Part shown: in pieces, positions 39,339 through 48,716 of the stretch | Layout: each line of letters begins with the position of its first letter | Numbering within the stretch: position 1 is the stretch's first letter | NCBI GenBank assembly: GCA_963822765.1 | Contig: CAWGJL010000007.1 | Span: forward strand, 372,001-436,000 | Source of the DNA: Palsa-504 sp963822765 | Lineage (GTDB): Bacteria > Actinomycetota > Actinomycetes > Streptosporangiales > Streptosporangiaceae | Direction: 5' to 3' | Length of the DNA stretch: 64,000 nucleotides | The notes under the pieces: model-generated | Database searches by the model: none | Told to the model about the DNA's origin: nothing | Seen by the model: only the letters and a program-made list of their open reading frames with translations | Program-made: the position numbers and the translations under genes

Positions 39339-39442
39339 GCCAGCGTTGGGAGCGGCGGGATACGCCGGAGGTCGCTCAGTTGAAGCGGTCATCAACGACG
39401 ACATCAGCCAAGAACTCGTCCAGGACGGGGTCCTTCTCCGCT
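39335..39442 (+). other. Short spacer frame between dehydrogenase and acyltransferase genes
   Basis: An ATG overlapping the dehydrogenase stop (ATGA) opens MSQRWERRDTPEVAQLK; one frame over it would continue VINDDISQELVQDGVLLRST to a TGA at 39454-39456. It could be a truncated carrier-protein-like or other small protein damaged by an indel, or only spacer. Not assigned. Confidence 0.25.
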
Positions 39443-39478
39443 CCACGGCCGGGTGAAAAGCGGGCTAGGGAGGCGGCC

Positions 39479-40465
39479 GTGGGTGAGACGGCGACCAAGG
39501 CGGCAGGTCCCCTGCGCGGACGGCGGCTGGGCAGGGCTGGCCGGCCATGGACGGTGCCCTGCGAGCGGTTGCTCCGTAACGCGGATGGCGCCGCCTACTG
39601 GCTGGTAGTGGCACCGCTGGTGGCGCGTCTGCCCTCCGGCGTGGCCTACCGTTCCGCCTGTTGGCATGGGGACTGGGTCTTTCACTACCGGGCCGGGAAG
39701 CGGTCGGAGATAGTGCACAACCTGCGTCGACTGCTGGGTGACGAGGTCGGCCCAGAAGAAGCTGAGCGCCTAGCCCGGGAGCACTTCCGGATGGCCTCCT
39801 GTGAAGTCATCGACGTGATGCGGCTGCGGGGCCGGGCCCGGTCCCTGGGGAAACTGGTTGAGATCCGCGGCCGTGAGCACCTTGACGCCGCGCTGGCCGG
39901 GGGTAAGGGAGTCATTCTCTGCAGCGCTCACTTTGGTTCCTACGACAGCGCCTTCTCCCTGCTCAATGCTAGCGGGTTCCCGCTCACCACCATCGGACGC
40001 TGGCCCCACAACTACATCCCCGGTATGTCTTCCGCCGAACGGCGGTTCTGGGACCACGTCTACGCCAGGCGCGTGGTGCGCCACCGGCGGCGGCCGATGA
40101 TCGAGCCTTGGCCGGGCCGATTTCAGGTCGCGGCGCAGGCCGCAGCAACGCTGCGCGCCAATGAGGTGCTCACGATCTGTAGTGACGCTCCGCCAATGGA
40201 CGCTGACCGGGACCGCACTGTCGAAGTGGCCTTCCTCGGGCGGCAGGCCAGGCTTCTGCCAGGGGTCGTGACTCTCGCCCGGCTGAGCGATGCTCCGGTC
40301 CTCATGGCTTTCATGCACCGCTCGGCCGACTACCGCCACCAGGTACTGGAAATCTCGGCGCCGGTGCCGATGGAAGGCGAGACGACGACGGCGTTCGGGC
40401 GCTGCGTGGCCGCGATTGACGCCGCTATCAGGACAAGTCCCGCCCAGTGGGGCTTTTGGGGATAG
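39479..40465 (+). CDS. HtrB/LpxL-like lysophospholipid acyltransferase family protein
   Basis: Membrane-associated acyltransferase of the LPLAT superfamily. The catalytic HX4D motif is CSAHFGSYDS, preceded by IRGREHLDAALAGGKGVIL and followed by RRVVRHRRRPMIEPW and the NEVLTICSDAPPM segment. The frame is open from 39335, but the GTG at 39479 has AGGGAGG five bases upstream and is preferred; it gives 328 residues. HtrB-like enzymes in actinobacteria acylate glycolipids (as in mannoside acylation) or act in natural-product pathways. Downstream of the dehydrogenase, convergent with the LanB-like gene; here it probably transfers an acyl group in the island pathway (inference). Confidence 0.8.
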   Translation: MGETATKAAGPLRGRRLGRAGRPWTVPCERLLRNADGAAYWLVVAPLVARLPSGVAYRSACWHGDWVFHYRAGKRSEIVHNLRRLLGDEVGPEEAERLAREHFRMASCEVIDVMRLRGRARSLGKLVEIRGREHLDAALAGGKGVILCSAHFGSYDSAFSLLNASGFPLTTIGRWPHNYIPGMSSAERRFWDHVYARRVVRHRRRPMIEPWPGRFQVAAQAAATLRANEVLTICSDAPPMDADRDRTVEVAFLGRQARLLPGVVTLARLSDAPVLMAFMHRSADYRHQVLEISAPVPMEGETTTAFGRCVAAIDAAIRTSPAQWGFWG

Positions 40466-40574
40466 GCGGATAACCTTTCTAGCTTTGGGCTCCCGGCGGC
40501 TCCGTCGGCCCGGACGGCCGCCGTCAACCTACAGCCTGCCGTCGGCGAACCCGCGGTTTGAAGACCGGCACTAG

Positions 40575-42851
40575 CCGGCAGAAGGTGATCAACGTAGCCG
40601 GGTAGTCACCGCAGGTGAGCGGGTGCGACGTGTACCGGTTTCCTGCGGGATCGGTCGCCGCAGGTTGTCGTGTGGGAGCATCTCGACGACGGTGACGTCT
40701 TGTTTGGCGCCGCTAGGCCGAGATCTCGCGGCTCTGACAGACTTGAGTAGATCGGGCTGGGAAGTCGACGTAGAACGGCTACTCAGCGCTGGACTGCACG
40801 AACACGCCGCGGTAGCCCTAGTGCCGCAGCCATGGCGTGTTCGGACGAACCGCGCTGCCTCGTCTATAGGTCGCGATGTCAGTTCGGTCCGGCTCGAACC
40901 GCACCTCCCCGGGAGAAAGCACGTCGTGAATCTTGACTCGCGGCATGTGGGGCGATCGGCAAAGAGCTGAAACGGCTGGCGACCAGCTGGTAAGCATTTC
41001 GCCGAATAGCTCGAGGAGGTCGCACATCTAGCCGCCAGGAAGCCGCGCCATGACCGCATCGCCGGTATCCAATACGCGACGTCGCGGCTGAGGACGAGCC
41101 CCGGGCGGTCGGCGGCCACGGTGAGCTGCAGTTACCTCGACCAGGAGGTCGCGGTCGCGGACCAGCCCGGGTGATCGCGCGCCGTCAACTCCGGCAGGCT
41201 CTCCTTCGGTAGCACCATGAGCACGCGGGGCTCGGGAAAGTCCTCGTCCACGCAGGAAAGCAGGTCTGCCCGATCGGGATGCTGGGTCACGAAGCAGTTG
41301 CTGCGCATCGTACTGAGCGCTATGTGCACTTCGCCAGCACAAGCGTGAAGTCGCCGTCGTGCAGGGCATTGAGGTCGGTGGCCGAAACCATCACGTCCGG
41401 GCTGAAGTATCGGGCATCGGCCAGCCCGGTCCCGGCGCCGCGAACGCTTCGTACACCAGCGGCAGCAGCTCATCGTAGCGATAGCACACCTCGCGCACCT
41501 CGCCGGGCACCGGGCACGATCGCGGCCATTTCTTCGCGAACTCCTGGTCAATCTGCCTCATCGACGCTTCGGCCGACCGGTACACGTGCACGTAGCGACG
41601 CGGACCAGATCGTGGGCAGATCGACCGGCCGTTCGTACTTGGAGACCGCCCTGCTGTATACGTCGCGCAAAGCGGCGCGCGCTCTTAGACCGAGCCGCCA
41701 GCAGTACCAGCGCGCCGCTCTGGCTGAGCAGCTTCAGCGGGCGAGTGGCGGCCACCAGGTCGGCACCGAGCACGATGTCGATGTCGCGCGAGCTGTCGTG
41801 GTAGATCAGGGTCGGGCCAGTACGTGCGCCCGGTGTGACGCTCCGACGCAGCGCGTGACCGCTCGAACAGCTCGTCCATCGAGGTCAGGACATCCGCGAG
41901 GATGTTCGGCGCTGGTACTTTCCCGCACCTGCTCACGTGCTGCCTCCAGCGCGTCCAGCCACTCCAGCGCCTGGCGACGCGCTTTCTCGTCACCGACGCA
42001 TCGAGGAATCGGCGCAGGTCTCGCTCCGGCCACGGGCCGACGGGCAACTCCAGCATCCAGGAGATCCAGCGCCGCTCTTGCAGGACCTGAAGGATCTCCA
42101 GGACCGCGGACAGGTCCAGGTTCGCGCGGAGAGCGATGTCGTGAACTCGCGTTGTTCCGTCACACAGGCGCAGCGCTCCCGCCTGTTCCGGGGCGAGCGT
42201 CACCCGACGCCCGACGGGTTCTACCAGTGTGTCGCCGTCGAGCTTGAGGGATGACAGACGGCGCGGCATGAGCCACTCGCGCATGCCGGGAATCTGCTCG
42301 ATCGCTTCGGCGAGCCGGTCGATCGCCAGACTTAGAAGAAGACCTCGCTGCTGCGGAGTATCCGCTCCGCCGGTGCGAACCGGGTCCGCGCGCCGTCGCC
42401 CAGACTGCCCCGCGGACTGCCCGAAGAAGCCGATCGTGTCGTTCTTGACGCAGTACCGCTGCCAGTAGCTGGCAACTCAGTCTTCTACGCGCAGACGACT
42501 GCGGCGCCTGGTGTTCTTCGCGGATCCCGCCGCAGGAAGGGTCGGATCGCGCGGTCCATCAGCCGGTGATTCTGCCTGGCACCGTCGGAGGAAGTCGTCC
42601 CGCGCGGCAATCGACTGCAGCTCGGTAGCCAGATCGACGACCGCCTCAAGAGAACTCCTCCCGGAACGCTCGCCATGACCTCTGATCCTGCGGTGGGTGT
42701 TCGCCGCCAAGTGTCGGCTTTGCGCGCTAGCTCCTCGCTGGCTAGGCGCAGCACACCGTCGGCTGGAAATCCCGGCGCTCAGAACGACAATCATCCGCCA
42801 CCAGCGCCAGTCGCTCCGTGTATTCCGTCTGCATCTCGCTCACCCTCGGCG
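40575..42851 (-). pseudogene. Split LanB-type dehydratase (glutamylation domain only), many frameshifts
   Basis: Lanthipeptide-dehydratase N-terminal family, which uses glutamyl-tRNA to glutamylate Ser/Thr or, in PEARL enzymes, adds amino acids to peptides. In order on the minus strand, in shifting frames: VLRLASEELARKADTW (about 42755), SYWQRYCVKNDTIGFFG (about 42465-42420), MPRRLSSLKLDGDTLVEPVG (about 42270), LELPVGPWPERDLRRFL, TGRTY then IYHDSSRDIDIVLG (about 41840-41770), GEVHIALSTMRSN (about 41340), PHMPRVKIHDVLSPGEVRF (about 40920), VTVVEMLPHDN (about 40690) and NRYTSH near the end. About 750 codons; no elimination (SpaB C-terminal) domain and no cyclase nearby. Motifs are intact despite ten or more breaks and one in-frame TGA near 42477. 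Ends approximate. Confidence 0.75.
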
Positions 42852-42904
42852 ACCTCGTTGTGTGGGACGCCCGCTTCGAGCCGAACTGGCGCAGGCGGGC
42901 CCGA

Positions 42905-44537
42905 TCAACCTGTTCGGTTCGGCTGCTCGAGACGGCCGAGGTAGTCGGTATAGGACTCCACCAGTTCGAGCACCGCGCGGTAGTCGGCCTTCCCGCGTGG
43001 GCAGCGCGGTAGCTCACCGACGGGCAGGATAACATCGGGAACCATGTAAGAGGCAGGAATCTGCGGCAATGGGCGACGACCTCGGCATGCTTCAGTGTTG
43101 CTTCGCGAGCGACGCGTCCACAGCGGCCAGCACTTCGTTTTCGCTGTGACGGTGTTTGACGACGGCGGCTTCGTCGATCTCGGCTCGCTGCTCGAGCACG
43201 TGCTCCACCTCTTCGGGTTGCACGCGATGCCCGCTAACCTTGAGTAGCCGGTCGACGCGGCCACGGAAGGTGAGGCTGCCGGGCGTTGTCTTGTGAGACG
43301 AGATCACCCGTCGCGTAGTACACGCGGCCGTCGGCCTCGGTGGTGAATACCCGGGATGTTGCCTCCGGGAGTTTCCAGTATCCCGACATGAGCGTGTACG
43401 AGGCGACGAGCAGTTCGCCCGCCGCGCCATTCGGCGAGACGGTGCCATCCTCCGCTGCTAGCGATGTGCTGGCATACGGGCAAGGCTGCCGATGGGGATT
43501 GGCTCGCCACTATCCACGTCGAGCGCCGTCAGGTCGTGGAACGTACAGACGTTGGTCTCCGTCGGGCCATACCAGTTGGCGACTCGACAGGACGGCGGCA
43601 GATTGCTGCCAGAGGATCGCGCAGCGGTCCCAGCGGTATTTCTCACCGGCGAAAATGATCTGGCGCAGGGCGCTGTCCTGGAGGAGCGGAAGGGACTCCG
43701 CGCTGCTGGCGCGCAGCAGCGCCGACGGCACGGAGTACCAACGGTGACGTCAGTCTTGACATGAAGCGACAAAGGCTTGCGACGCGGCCGAACGTGGAGG
43801 CGGGCACGAGCGCGAGCTGGGCGAGGCTATGGCCGCCCGGAAGAAGTCGAAGACACTCAGATCGAACGACGGAGACGCATGCTGGGAGACAACATCGTTC
43901 TCCGTCAGCCCCACTGCGTCGACGCCAGCGGACGAACGCCAATGCACTGGCGTGGGTGTGCACCACGCCTTGGGCCGACCTGTAGAACCTGACGTGTACA
44001 GGATGTACGCGAGCGCCGAGGCTGGCACCTCAACCGGTGAGCGCATTGGTCGAGCTGCCGGATCCGATCCAAGCTCTCGCTCACGGGCTGGCGCTCCGGG
44101 GATCTCTCCGTAGCGAACCAGCCCCGGCCGAGCCAGTGCAGCGCAGGAGAGTTGTCGCTCGGGCCATCGTGAGCCAGGTTCGCGTCGCTGAACATCATCG
44201 TCCGCATCGTCCTCAGGCTGGAGAGCACGGCGACTGCCTCGGCGTCAGCGGCGATGGAGCGCGCTCGTGCTGGTGGAGTCAGGTAGTCGATCGGTACGTA
44301 GGCGCCACCTGCCAGCAGCGTGCCGAAGATGGCGAAGGAAGCGCGATGTTCTTGGGCAGAGCAGATCGCTACCCGGTTGACCGGCTCGATCCCGTACTCC
44401 ATCAGGGCTCTGGCCAGGCGCATGGAACGGTCGTACAGTTCGGCGTAGGTCAGCTGGCCGGTCGACGACCAGACGGCTGGCCTATCAGCGTGGGCATGGG
44501 CGGCATGCACGAGCAGATGTGACAGTGTCGACGTCAT
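42905..44537 (-). pseudogene. Stand-alone NRPS-type amino-acid adenylation enzyme, many frameshifts
   Basis: Activates a carboxylic or amino acid as the adenylate and loads it on a carrier protein. Core motifs can be read in order across shifting frames: A1 LTYAELYDRSMRLARAL, A2 LLAGGAYVPIDY, A3 YILYTSGSTGRPK (about 44015-43975), A4 SPSFDLSVFDFF, A5 NWYGPTETNV (about 43570), A6 GELLVAS, A7 YYATGDL (about 43315), A8 GRVDRLLKVSGHRVQPEEVE and A10 with the catalytic Lys as PRGKADYRA (about 42985). About 540 codons; no condensation or carrier domain, so the free carrier protein two genes upstream is its likely partner. At least eight breaks in 1.6 kb. Substrate not predicted with confidence. Confidence 0.8.
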
Positions 44538-44576
44538 TCCAATATCCCGAGCTCGGCAACGATGACTTTCTTTTTT

Positions 44577-46009
44577 TTATATCGTTGAGCTGATCATGCT
44601 CGTCTTGCGGCGTTATCGCGTCAGGTCTTCCACAGGTTTCCGCGATGGACCGGTTGAACTCTTCGAGCGCGCTTAGGCTTCGGGACAGGCTGGCCTCGTC
44701 CACTGCCACCGGGTCGATCTCGCCGGCGGCGAAACTGCGGTAGGCCCCAGATCCAGCAAGCGTGCCCGCTGATGTTCACTAGGATGACCAGCGTGGCCTC
44801 CCGCGCGGGTGTCGCGACACGACGTGGATCATACCGGTGACCGCGTGGGCAGATTCGGGAGCGGGCAGAATGCCCTCAGTCTCGCAGAAGAGCATGCCCG
44901 CCCGGAACGAAGTGAGCTGGTCGATGGCCATTGCCTCCATGGGAGCCATCTGCGGACATGGCACTGGCCAGCGGCCCGCGCTGTGGTGCCGCAGTCCGCC
45001 CGCGTACACCGGCGGCGGCACGTAGCCGCTGCCGAGCGAGTAGACCTTGGTGATCGGGGTTGTGCCAGAGCGTCGCTGAGGTCGTAGAGGTAACGACCTC
45101 GGGTCAGCTTCGGACACGCGGTGGACTCGACGGCGACGAGCCGGATAGACCTTCCGGAGTCCTCCGCCGCACCGAGCGAAGGGCAGCGCGATGCCGCCGA
45201 AGTTCGATCCCGCGCCCATGGACGCAATGACGCAATCGGGGAAGTCACCCAGCTCGGGCCAGCTGTGAGACGGCTTCCTGGCCGATGACGGTCTGGTGGA
45301 GCAATACCGAGTTCTCGCCGCTCCCGACGGCAAAGCGTGATTCTCTGTCCTCTCCTGCGAGCGCAAGAGCTTCCCCGTTGGCCACTGCTTGAGTACCGGT
45401 CGCCGCCGGATCCTCCTTGAGCACCCTCCGCCCGACTTCGGTCAGGTCGCTAGGGCTCTCATGGACTTCCGCACCGAAGAGCCGCATCATCTCGCCGCGG
45501 ACGGGTTTCTGACGCAAGGTGGACCTGACCATAAAGACCGTACAGCCAAGGTTCATGACCTGACACGCGTAGGCCAGAGCGGTCCCCCACTGGCCCGCGG
45601 CCGTGCCCGTTACGATGCGCTTCACGCCTGCGCGAGAATAGTAGTGGGCCTGCGCCAATGCGGTATTGAGTTTATGGCTCCCGGTGAGGTTGGCACCTTC
45701 GTACTTGTAATAGATGCGAGCGTTGGCGCCGAGGCGCTCCTCCAGGCGCACCGCCCTGCGCAAGGGAGTCGGACGGTACTGCGCATACAGGTCCAGGACC
45801 TCAGCAGGGATCGGTATGAACCGATCGGTCGTGTTGAGGGACTGCCGGGCGAGTGACAACGGCTGTTGCAGCTGGATGCTGTGTCCAGCTAGTTTCGTTG
45901 CTCCCGCCAATCGTGATCTCGATAGGGCTGAGCTAACGTACTGGGGCCGGTCGTGCAGGATGTTGAACCAGTGAGTGGGGAGCAGCGGGTCTCGCGCCGT
46001 GGCAGCCAC
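44577..46009 (-). pseudogene. TrpB-like PLP enzyme (tryptophan synthase beta, TrpB2 type), frameshifted
   Basis: Fold-type II PLP enzyme. From the GTG at 46009, with GGAGG seven bases upstream, about 255 codons are intact: IPAEVLDLYAQYRPTPLRRA, ARIYYKYEGANLTGSHKLNT with the PLP lysine, GTAAGQWGTALAYACQ, LLHQTVIGQEAVSQL. Beyond 45245 the protein goes on in other frames: GDFPDCVIASMGAGSNFGG, RLVAVESTACPKLTRG, EGILPAPESAHAV and, in a third frame, EATLVILVNISGH with LGAY..FAAGEIDPVAVDEASL. It resembles TrpB2 proteins, which lack a TrpA partner; no trpA is seen. TrpB-type enzymes replace the beta-hydroxyl of serine, so it may supply an unusual amino acid to the adenylation enzyme (inference). The C-terminal end near an A8 run is uncertain. 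Confidence 0.8.
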
Positions 46010-46041
46010 GTTCCAACCTCCGGTGATGTTCGGTCAAGATC

Positions 46042-46344
46042 TCACTTTGCCGCCATAGGCGAGATGCGCTCAACCAGGTCAACCAGGTCCGCCACGTTCA
46101 CGAGCTCGATGGTCATGAGATCCTCATCTATCAGCTGGACGCCGAGCTTGCCCTCAAGCTCGATGAGCAGCCGGACGAAACCCAGCGAGTCCAGCCCCAG
46201 GTCAGCGTAGAGTTCTTGGCGTTCGTCCAGCTCCTCGGCTCGCAGGCCTGAGATGACGGCCGCTAGGGCATCGGCCACCAGACTCATCGCCTGGCGTCGA
46301 CTCGCCCGGACTGCCACTTCGCTGCTATCTCCAGTGGCCACCAC
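46042..46344 (-). CDS. Acyl/peptidyl carrier protein
   Basis: 100-residue free-standing carrier protein. The phosphopantetheine-accepting serine is in DLGLDSLGFVRLL; helices before (ADALAAVISGLRAEELDERQELYADL) and after (ELEGKLGVQLIDEDLMTIELVNVADLVDLV) complete the four-helix fold. Tandem GTG starts (46344, 46341) follow GGAGG. First gene of the minus-strand run carrier - TrpB-like - adenylation - LanB-like, and the only one of the four with an unbroken frame. It is the likely attachment point for the adenylated amino acid and needs a phosphopantetheinyl transferase, one of which lies at 37.3-38.1 kb. Confidence 0.92.
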   Translation of the reverse strand: MVATGDSSEVAVRASRRQAMSLVADALAAVISGLRAEELDERQELYADLGLDSLGFVRLLIELEGKLGVQLIDEDLMTIELVNVADLVDLVERISPMAAK

Positions 46345-46859
46345 GGCACCTCCGCTTGCGACGAGACGTTGTTGTACGGGTGTATCTGCATGAACACAAA
46401 CGTGAACGTGTTACACCATCACGTATAAAGTGACACGCTACTGCTGATCCTGATACATCACCAATCCGGTCAGTATCGTGCCGGTGCCGCACTGGGCGGC
46501 CTCGGCTTGGGCCGCTAGCCAGCACGCCGAATGGCGTCAGCCGAAGCGAGCAGTCAGCGGCCAGCCTGATACCACGGCGCCCGCTCCTGCCAGGATTAAC
46601 GGCTCGTCGACCCACCACCGGACCGTCCCGGGGACTGGAACAGGACGCGTAAGACATACAGGAAAGCGGAACTAGCGGTGCCTGTGGGCAGCCCGGCCAA
46701 GGCATACGGGTCGGCCGGACGGTCTCGATAGCGACGACCGAGACTGGGCCGTTCACGCACGCACAAAACCAGAACCACCCGCCACGACCGGATGCAATCA
46801 GTAAAGTACTGACCACAATCCGTAAGAATCCCTGGCTCCGCACAGTGACGGGAGCGTTA
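46345..46859. other. Gene-free right border of the island
   Basis: About 515 bases between the carrier-protein gene and the divergent ABC exporter with no supported gene. It is poorer in G+C than the core DNA to its right and should contain the promoters of both units. Short frames on both strands have no recognisable product. A precursor peptide here cannot be excluded, given the indel density next door. Confidence 0.5.
46406..46424. promoter_or_regulatory. Possible operator upstream of the carrier-protein operon
   Basis: ACGTG, nine bases, CACGT: a short inverted repeat about 60 bases ahead of the carrier-protein start, with a further CGTGA copy just to its left. Only five base pairs per arm, so weak evidence. 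Confidence 0.25.
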
Positions 46860-47825
46860 ATGAGCGAGACTCCCGCGATCGAGGCGGAACGGCTCGTCAA
46901 ACGGTACGGCCCGACCCGGGCGCTGACCGGGCTCGACCTGGCCGTGCCCGCGGGCATGATCTACGGGCTGCTCGGCCCCAACGGGGCGGGCAAGACCACC
47001 GCGGTGCGCATCTTCGCCACCCTGCTGCGGCCGGACGGCGGGCGGGCGCGGGTGCTCGGCCGCGACGTGGTGCTCCAGGCGGCTCAGGTGCGGCGCGGCA
47101 TCGGGCTCACCGGCCAGTACGCGGCGCTGGACGAGTCGCTCACCGGCTGGGCCAACCTGGTCATGATCGGCCAGCTCAGCCGTCTGACGGGCAAGGCGGC
47201 CCGGTGGCGCGCGGACCAGATGCTCGCGCGCTTCGACCTCACCAGCGTCGCCTCGCGGGCCGTGCGGACCTACTCGGGCGGCATGCGGCGGCGCCTGGAC
47301 CTGGCGGCCAGCCTGATCGGGGGCCCCTCGGTCCTGTTCCTCGATGAGCCGACCACCGGCCTGGACCCCAGCGCCCGCGCGATGACCTGGGAGGTGGTCC
47401 GCGAGCTCGCGGCCGAGGGCACCACCGTGCTGCTCACCACCCAGTACCTGGAGGAGGCGGACCAGCTGGCCCGGCGGGTGGCGGTCATCGACGGCGGCGC
47501 GGTCATCGCCGAGGGCACCCCGCACGAGCTCAAGTCCGCGGTCGGCGGCGCGCAGCTCACGGTGATGCTGGCGGCCGGGTCGGACCTGCGGGCGGCGATC
47601 GCCGCGATCAGGCCGTATGCCCTGGGCAGCGTGCGGCCGGACCAGGACGGGCGGCGCCTGTCGGTCCCGGTGGCCGCGACCGAGGGCCTGACCACGCGCG
47701 TGGTGTACGCGCTGGACGCGGCCGGGATCCGGGTCAACGACGTGACCATCCAGCGGGCGTCGCTGGACGACGTGTTCCTGGCCCTCACCGGCCAGGCCGG
47801 GCCGGACCGGACGCACGCGGCGTGA
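46860..47825 (+). CDS. ABC exporter ATPase, DrrA (daunorubicin-resistance) type
   Basis: 321 residues from the ATG at 46860 (SETPAIEAERLVKRYG). Motifs: Walker A LLGPNGAGKTT, Q loop LTGQYAALDE, signature YSGGMRRRLDLAASL, Walker B VLFLDEPTTGLD, then LTTQYLEEADQLA, which is characteristic of the DrrA/DRA1 group, and the C-terminal SLDDVFLALTG tail. GGGAG five bases before the ATG supports this start over the in-frame GTG at 46845. Together with the next gene it forms a complete two-component exporter. It lies just outside the biosynthetic island and could export or give resistance to its product, or be unrelated core DNA. Confidence 0.93.
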   Translation: MSETPAIEAERLVKRYGPTRALTGLDLAVPAGMIYGLLGPNGAGKTTAVRIFATLLRPDGGRARVLGRDVVLQAAQVRRGIGLTGQYAALDESLTGWANLVMIGQLSRLTGKAARWRADQMLARFDLTSVASRAVRTYSGGMRRRLDLAASLIGGPSVLFLDEPTTGLDPSARAMTWEVVRELAAEGTTVLLTTQYLEEADQLARRVAVIDGGAVIAEGTPHELKSAVGGAQLTVMLAAGSDLRAAIAAIRPYALGSVRPDQDGRRLSVPVAATEGLTTRVVYALDAAGIRVNDVTIQRASLDDVFLALTGQAGPDRTHAA

Positions 47826-48679
47826 GCGCCATCGCCAGCGCGCGCCTGGTCCCGCGCCGGGACATGACGTACCGGCACGGGCCGGTCCGGCACTTCAGCA
47901 CCGACGTCTGGGTGCTGATCAAGCGCAGCATCGCCCGGATCGGGCGGGAACCCGAGACCCTGGCCGACGTCACCTTCCTGCCGGTCATCTTCATCTTGAT
48001 GTTCGCCTACGTGTTCGGCGGCGCGATCATCCTGCCTGGCAGCGGCAGCTATCACGAGTACCTGATCGGCGGGATGCTGGGCATGGGCCTGGCCCAGACG
48101 GCCCCGGGCGTGGCCGTGGCCCTGGTCACCGACATGTCCACCGGGCTGATCGACCGGTTCCGGTCACTGCCCATGTCGCGCTGGGCGGTGCTCACCGCGC
48201 GGACCCTGGCCGAGCTGGTCAAGCAGATGATCAGCGCGGTGGTGGTGACCTGCGTCGGCCTGGCCATCGGCTGGCGGGTCCACACCCGCGCGATCGACGT
48301 GATCGCCGCCTTCGCGCTGGCCCTGCTGGTCGGGTACGCCTTCACCTGGGCCGGGGTCTGCCTGGGCCTGGCGCTGCGCAGCCCGGAGGCGGCCCAGCAG
48401 GCGGGGCTGGTCATCTTCTTGCCGCTGACGTTCATCTCCAGCGCCTTCGTGCCCACCCAGGGCATGCCGGGCTGGCTGCAGCCGGTCGCCGAGTGGAACC
48501 CGATGTCCGCGCTCGCCTCGGCCTGCCGGCACCTGTTCGGCAACCCGGACCCGGCCGTGGCGGTGCGTGCCTGGCCCATGCAGCACCCCGAACTCGCCGT
48601 GTTCTGCTGGTCCGCGGCCATGCTGGCCGTCTTCGCCCCGCTGGCCGTGCACCTGTACCGCCGCAAGGCGCTCAGCTGA
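47822..48679 (+). CDS. ABC-2 type exporter permease, DrrB type
   Basis: 285 residues with about six membrane spans (FLPVIFILMFAYVFGGAI, LIGGMLGMGLAQTAPGVAVALV, AFALALLVGYAFTWAGVCLG, GLVIFLPLTFISSAFVP, AVFCWSAAMLAVFAPLAVHLY) and the conserved RFRSLPMSRWAVL loop of ABC-2 permeases. GTG start overlaps the ATPase stop by four bases (GTGA). It ends at the foot of a 16-bp inverted repeat shared with the convergent gene. Substrate unknown. Confidence 0.93.
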   Translation: MSAIASARLVPRRDMTYRHGPVRHFSTDVWVLIKRSIARIGREPETLADVTFLPVIFILMFAYVFGGAIILPGSGSYHEYLIGGMLGMGLAQTAPGVAVALVTDMSTGLIDRFRSLPMSRWAVLTARTLAELVKQMISAVVVTCVGLAIGWRVHTRAIDVIAAFALALLVGYAFTWAGVCLGLALRSPEAAQQAGLVIFLPLTFISSAFVPTQGMPGWLQPVAEWNPMSALASACRHLFGNPDPAVAVRAWPMQHPELAVFCWSAAMLAVFAPLAVHLYRRKALS

Positions 48680-48713
48680 GCCGGGCCGGGCCGCGGGCGC
48701 GGCCCGGCCCGGC
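48680..48713. terminator. Bidirectional terminator hairpin
   Basis: Perfect 16-bp inverted repeat (GCCGGGCCGGGCCGCG and its complement) separated by two bases, filling the 37-base gap between the convergent permease gene and the CU044_5270-like gene. No T-run, as is common in very GC-rich genomes. Confidence 0.75.
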
Positions 48714-48716
48714 CGG

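Noticed and set aside
40575..42851. Calling the cluster a class I lanthipeptide or thiopeptide locus
   Set aside because: No precursor peptide, LanC cyclase, elimination domain, YcaO or pyridine synthase was found; only the glutamylation-type LanB domain is present.
42905..44537. Substrate prediction for the adenylation enzyme from its pocket residues
   Set aside because: Several pocket positions fall next to frameshifts (segments FDLSVF, IIFAG, NWYGPTETNVC are readable), and the resulting code matches no specificity I am sure of.
44571..44578. A8 run (T8 on the plus strand) as a programmed frameshift site
   Set aside because: It lies at the very end of the TrpB-like gene amid many other indels; error or natural homopolymer is simpler.
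44485..44709. Separate small protein at the end of the TrpB-like gene
   Set aside because: Upstream sequence in the other frames reads VILVNISGH and LGAY, so this frame is the displaced C-terminus of the TrpB-like protein.
46325..46957. Minus-strand 210-residue frame across the island border, and short plus-strand frames there, considered as transposase remnants
   Set aside because: No DDE or HTH motif, no terminal repeats, and part overlaps the real carrier-protein and ABC genes.
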